Assembly (NCBI RefSeq): GCF_949987535.1
Contig: NC_080067.1
Location: forward strand, 45,630,910 to 45,694,909
DNA: 64,000 nucleotides
From: Balaenoptera acutorostrata
Taxonomy: Eukaryota; Chordata; Mammalia; Artiodactyla; Balaenopteridae
Direction: 5' to 3'
A model generated the notes under the pieces. That model had not been told where the DNA came from. It saw only the letters and a program-made list of their open reading frames with translations, and made no database searches. This document shows, piece by piece, positions 59,760 to 64,000 of the stretch. Every line of letters begins with the position of its first letter. Within the stretch, counting starts at the first letter, position 1. Position numbers and translations under genes: made by a program.

Positions 59760-60650
59760 TTATCATCCCATGCATTGCACACTCTTTAGCAAAAGCAGGT
59801 TAACACAATCCCACTAAAGTAAAATAAGAAATAGCAGTATATTTTCACAATAACAAATATTGGGAAGCAGAAACTTTGCCTTTCCTTTTTTTTTTTCCAG
59901 TAGTAATGCTGTAACTTTCATGGTAAATGTCAATACAAAGCAGTCAGTAGGGAAAAGAAGAGTAAGGAGCAAGGTTTGGGAAATGGGAAAGGTATTTCAC
60001 AATTTATTAAGGAATAGCAGCACCTCATTTTAACCCACCTCAGCACATTCTATAGAGACACCATCACACACGCAGTACACTTACCCAAACCTCAATTGTT
60101 CCCACGTTCTTTCTTCACGACAAATCCTTAGAAAAATGAAATGTGTTTACAGCTACCCTTGGGTAATTACAATCCACATTTTATATTCCGTCCCCTTTGA
60201 AATTCTCATGAAACAGGAAAAGATAATGGGTGATAATATTCATTATGTAGAAAGCCTTTGAATAATGCATCAGAGATCCATTAAAATAAATAGAGATAAT
60301 ATATTTTAACAGCCCAGCCACAAACTAGTTGGGAATACTGAGTAATGAATGGATGGCATGGCAGGGCCAGAGGCTCTCACAGCCACACTGGTTTTGGACA
60401 GAAGATGAGCAATGCATGTTTGAAATCCATAGGCATTTCAAAGTTTCCTCTCACTCTGTTTCTTAAGGAAACCATACAATTGCCTTGAAATTATAAGCAA
60501 CTACAGGAGGCATTATGTGCTTAAAATTATATTGCCATCACAGGCAAGACCTAATAAATCCAAACCTAAGGTTAAGTGCAGTATGGGGGAAAGGCCACTG
60601 GATTCAAAAACCAGAGGCCCAGCCTATAGTCTCTTGCTTTGTGATCTTGT
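59760..60650 (+). other. Intronic, no recognised repeat
   Basis: AT-rich, unique-looking. Possible conserved non-coding sequence near 60190-60320 on appearance only. Confidence 0.35.
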
Positions 60651-60654
60651 ACCA

Positions 60655-61110
60655 TTTATCTGTTGCCATGGTGGTGATGTGCAATAAAAACCCACCCACA
60701 TCAGTGGCATCCGATGATAAGCACTGATTTCTGCTGCTGATCAGAGCTGGGTTCCCATGGGGCTTACTCGTGTGTCTATGATCGGCTACGGGCTGGCGAG
60801 GTGCCGCTAACTGCTCTTGGCTGAGCTCCGTCAGGTGCCTGGGGCTTCAGTTGGGACAACGGCCGATTGAGTTCTGTGCTACGAAGTCCCTCCTCTGCCA
60901 GCAGGCTGAGCTGGGCTTGTTCTGCGGGCAGCGGCAGGGTTCCCTGGGGCGGCGGGGAGTGGGGGGGGGCGGATGGAGGGGCTCGGAACCGGAATACTGT
61001 CACTTCCTCTGCATTCTGTTGGCAAAGGCAAGTCAGGAGGCCAGCCCAGGGGTCCGGAAATAGACTCCACCTCTTGATGGAGAACCCACAGTCTTATTAT
61101 AGGGGGACCA
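60655..61110 (-). repeat. ERVL-MaLR LTR (MLT1-like), antisense
   Basis: 'ccatttatctgttgccatgg', 'cagagctgggttcccatggg' and 'aatagactccacctcttgat' follow a reversed MLT1-type LTR. GC-rich middle (60920-60990) with a G9-10 run at 60961-60970. Confidence 0.65.
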
Positions 61111-61573
61111 GATAGAGAGAGGGGAAGAATTGGGACCATTTTAATAATCAGGCTGTCACAGATCTGGGGCAAGTTATCTGACTTCTTTGAGTAACCGCTG
61201 CCTTGCCTGTAATCCACAGGTGGTTGTACAGCCCAAGGAGAGAATGAAGTGAACACACTTTTAAACTCAAATTCACTGTAACCGTTCAAGTGAAGTTAAC
61301 TAAGGTGTGGTGCAGGGGATAGAACCAAAGAATCTTCAGCTTTTCTCTGTGGATGCTGGCGGTCTAAGCTAGTGCTGGGAGATTCCTGTTCTTAAAATCA
61401 GAAAACACCAAATAGTTCTGGGATTCGGAGCTGGCAGTCAGACCAGGCCACTCCCAGTCACTGCAACCCAAGGCCAAGAACAAAGGCCAGATTCCCAATG
61501 CTGCTGCCCCACTAGAAGTCACAGCAGACTTTAAGATCATCCCATCACTTCTCCCCCGGAGTAAACTGGTCTT
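61111..61573 (+). other. Intronic, no recognised feature
   Basis: Unique-looking. Confidence 0.4.
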
Positions 61574-61586
61574 GTCCCTGTATTTT

Positions 61587-61861
61587 TTTTTTTTTTTTTG
61601 GCTGTGTTGGGTCTTCGTTTCTATGCGAGGGCTTTCTCTAGTTGTGGCAAGCGGGGGCCACTCTTCATCGCGGTGCGCGGGCCTCTCACTGTCGCGGCCT
61701 CTCTTGTTGCGGAGCAGAGGCTCCAGACGAGCAGGCTCAGTAATTGTGGCTCACGGGCCTAGTTGCTCCGCGGCATGTGGGATCTTCCCAGACCGGGGCT
61801 CGAACCCGTGTCCCCTGCATTGGCAGGCAGATTCTCAACCACTGCGCCACCAGGGAAGCCC
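61587..61861 (-). mobile_element. CHR-type SINE, antisense, tail without AAAT units
   Basis: Poly(T) joins directly to 'ggctgtgttgggtcttcg', so the aaataaat segment seen in other copies is missing. Reverse B box gggctcgaacccg. The 13-bp duplication gtccctgtatttt is at 61574-61586 and 61862-61874. Confidence 0.93.
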
Positions 61862-61879
61862 GTCCCTGTATTTTGAAAA

Positions 61880-63830
61880 AGGTATTGTCTTTATACCAAA
61901 TCATATCGCCAGGTAGCTAGGTTTTTGAGATATCCTCTTAGTAGTTAAGATCTTTCCATCTCCATCATTCTCTCAATTCTGAGCATATTTTCATAATATC
62001 CCTGCTGACAGTAGTTGGAGGTCAGCACACGTGTTTTCTAAGTAAGTTTTCCTCACTGTAAATGCCAAGTGGACACTGGTGCTGAACAGCCTATCAACTA
62101 AATGCTTTCCCGATCCTGGCCAACAGGAACTGTCACTCAGAAAGCCACGTCCACTCACCCTGAGATGTCCAGGAAGCACACTTAGTCTCTATCTCGTCAC
62201 ATTTCTGAGCCTTCTCCATCCATGACAACCCCCTCTCCATACCCTCGGCTCCCTGTCAGTAACTCTGGGCTGCAGTGTGGTTTTTCGTGGCATAAGGAGA
62301 AGAGGTTTCCGGGGTGACCAGGACGTAGACCTTTCCGTAATCAAATCCACAGGCGAGGCAGACATCAAGCAGCCTCTTTCTTGCTCATAGCCCTCTGCCG
62401 AACGCCATTCCAAACATCAAGCAACCCTGAACTGGATACCTTAAATGATACCACTAATTAACAAGAAGAGGATAGTGTTGTGTTTTCACCTCAGACGGTG
62501 CTTGAGAGCTCCAAGCAAATTAGCCCCCGGCTGCTGGGATTTCGCCAGACTGCGTAGCCTGGTTATAGGCGAGAGGCCGCAGTGCGAGGGGCAGGGGCTC
62601 TGAGTGGCTGGAGGGAGAGGCTCAGAGCAGCCACGCCTCCCCGGGATGGGAAGGGGCCAGGAACAGGGGCTATCGTTCCTGGACGCAGTGGCACAGAGGC
62701 CCTCAGCAGCACTGGCCACTGCTTGCGAGCTGTGGTCGAGTTTCCCCAAAGCCGCCTTCATCTTAAACCCTCTTAAAGGCTAAAGGCAAACAAATCCTTC
62801 TTGAAACCTGAGTCCGTTTTAAGATGTCTGTACTAAAATCCCCGCTGAACTATTAGCTGTAATATCATATAATTTCCTTTTCCTGAGAGTAACACTTGGC
62901 GATTACCGCTATAAGGAATTATAAGGCTCACCCTGTAAGAAGCTCTGCTCAGTTTCCCACGGTGATAATGTGTTACTAAGGCGATTTTCTGAATTTCTAC
63001 CTGAGGTGTTTTTTCATTTCACTCCGACTACTAAATCCTTCCCTTTTTTTTTTTTTTTTCTTGGCCTTTCCTGAGTTAGAAACGCTGCGTGGGATAGTTG
63101 ATTTAGGTCTGAGTTGATCCTTAGCACAAAGGTCAGTTTGGGGGCAGAACAACAGAATTTATGATCAGACTTTCTTCATAATGAAAATATATATCTTTGG
63201 ATGTTTTAAGCCTTATTTTGCAGTGGTATCATGTGTTATATTTTTATAATCTGTGTATATAGTGTCTTCTTTCTTCATTTCAAGACTTTAGTTATTCAAT
63301 AAATAGGAAATACTACATAATCCTTGATTTGAATTAAGTTTAATTTAAAATGTCTTTTTTATTTTAAAGTATGACTTTAAAATATGTCTGTTTTTAATTT
63401 GCACTTTTTTAATTTCCACTGTTGTCCAATCCATGGATCTTGAGTTTTATTGTTAAAAATGGGTTGATTTGGGTTTTTTTTTTACCAACTACAGACAATA
63501 AATTTTAAAACTTAATTTATATGGGATCAAAGGGTAACCTGAACATATTACATTTCTCCAGGAAAAAAATATATATATTATAATGGTAGAAAGTTAAAAG
63601 GAGACAAATTCCAGCTCAATAAATGTTCAAGCTGCCTAACAGTGAAAGTCAGCTCGGGACGCTCCCAGTGAGTCAGTTGTGCATCAGGAATTGCTGTGAC
63701 CAGGCCAGGTATTCAAGTAGGTGACTGTAAGGGTCCCTTTACGAAGTCACATCACCTTTAAAATTCTGTGGTTTTTTTGTCTAGGCTTTCAGAAAGTAGA
63801 GAAAGGAGGATAATGAACAGAGCACCTGAC
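61880..63830 (+). other. Intronic, no recognised feature
   Basis: 62500-62780 is moderately GC-rich with overlapping ORFs on both strands and no motif. AT-rich after 63170. T-run at 63041-63059. Confidence 0.4.
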
Positions 63831-63834
63831 CTGT

Positions 63835-63990
63835 GCCCATCTCTGAGCTCTTTTCATCCTTTCTACAAACCACTGAATTATTTACCCTATTTTACAGATG
63901 GGGAAACTGAGGTTCATAAAGTAATTATGCCTTGGGAAAGAAGTAAGGATTCAAACCTAAGTCCTACTGATTCCAAGCACCCTGAGCTGG
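63835..63990 (+). repeat. MIR fragment
   Basis: 'accctattttacagatgggg', 'aaactgaggttcataaag' and 'ggattcaaacctaagtcc' are the MIR core and 3' part. Confidence 0.75.
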
Positions 63991-64000
63991 ATCACAGCAG

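Overview
This window is nuclear DNA from a mammal, almost certainly a cetacean. The evidence is eight copies (seven long, one short) of tRNA-derived CHR-type SINEs, each long one with a recognisable A box and B box and an AAATAAAT-type tail. It also holds several L1 3' ends of the cetartiodactyl type, and ordinary mammalian fossils: L2, MIR, MER5-like hAT elements, Tigger elements and MaLR LTRs. Nothing bacterial or viral is present as a functional unit. Family names are from memory, without a library search.

The only protein gene I can support is SCHIP1 (schwannomin-interacting protein 1, also the 3' part of the IQCJ-SCHIP1 readthrough gene), on the + strand. Three coding exons are visible. 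A short first exon at 23915-23944 encodes MVHQENCSYQ and sits below a small GC-rich promoter. A second, alternative start exon at 33968-34045 encodes 26 acidic residues beginning MNLDSDGMDD. A shared internal exon at 46718-46836 encodes [12 protein letters not shown]...GKPSLSS plus two bases of an Arg codon. Both start exons end in phase 0 and the shared exon begins in phase 0, so either can join it. The long-isoform/IQCJ exons would lie to the left and the remaining SCHIP1 exons to the right, beyond 64000; neither set was seen here. Everything else is promoter, intron or upstream intron of longer isoforms.

Layout. 1-23.6 kb: upstream intronic or flanking DNA with a long antisense L2 (4.2-6.7 kb), an MLT1-like LTR (2.5 kb), three L1 3' fragments with target-site duplications, an unassigned ERV LTR (14.7-15.5 kb), a CHR SINE (16 kb) and an L2 split by an MLT1-like LTR (about 16.9-18 kb). 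23.6-24 kb: SCHIP1 promoter and first exon. 24-34 kb: intron with two sense L2 copies and one CHR-2-like SINE; the second start exon is at 34 kb. 34-46.7 kb: intron with MER2, L1, MIR, MER5-like elements and a U2 snRNA fragment; the shared exon is at 46.7 kb. 46.8-64 kb: downstream intron, richest in young insertions (six of the eight SINEs), an old antisense L1 interrupted by an 80-bp mariner palindrome and a SINE, and two more L1 3' ends.

I found no undescribed multi-gene system. The most notable items are small: a 25-bp templated insertion inside an L1 copied from about 1.5 kb away; a 34-nt U2 snRNA fragment with target-site duplications; a mariner hairpin resembling ruminant miR-2284/2285 precursors; several clean inverted repeats; a two-codon upstream ORF ending one base before the SCHIP1 start codon; and a possible in-frame cassette exon at 32.4 kb.
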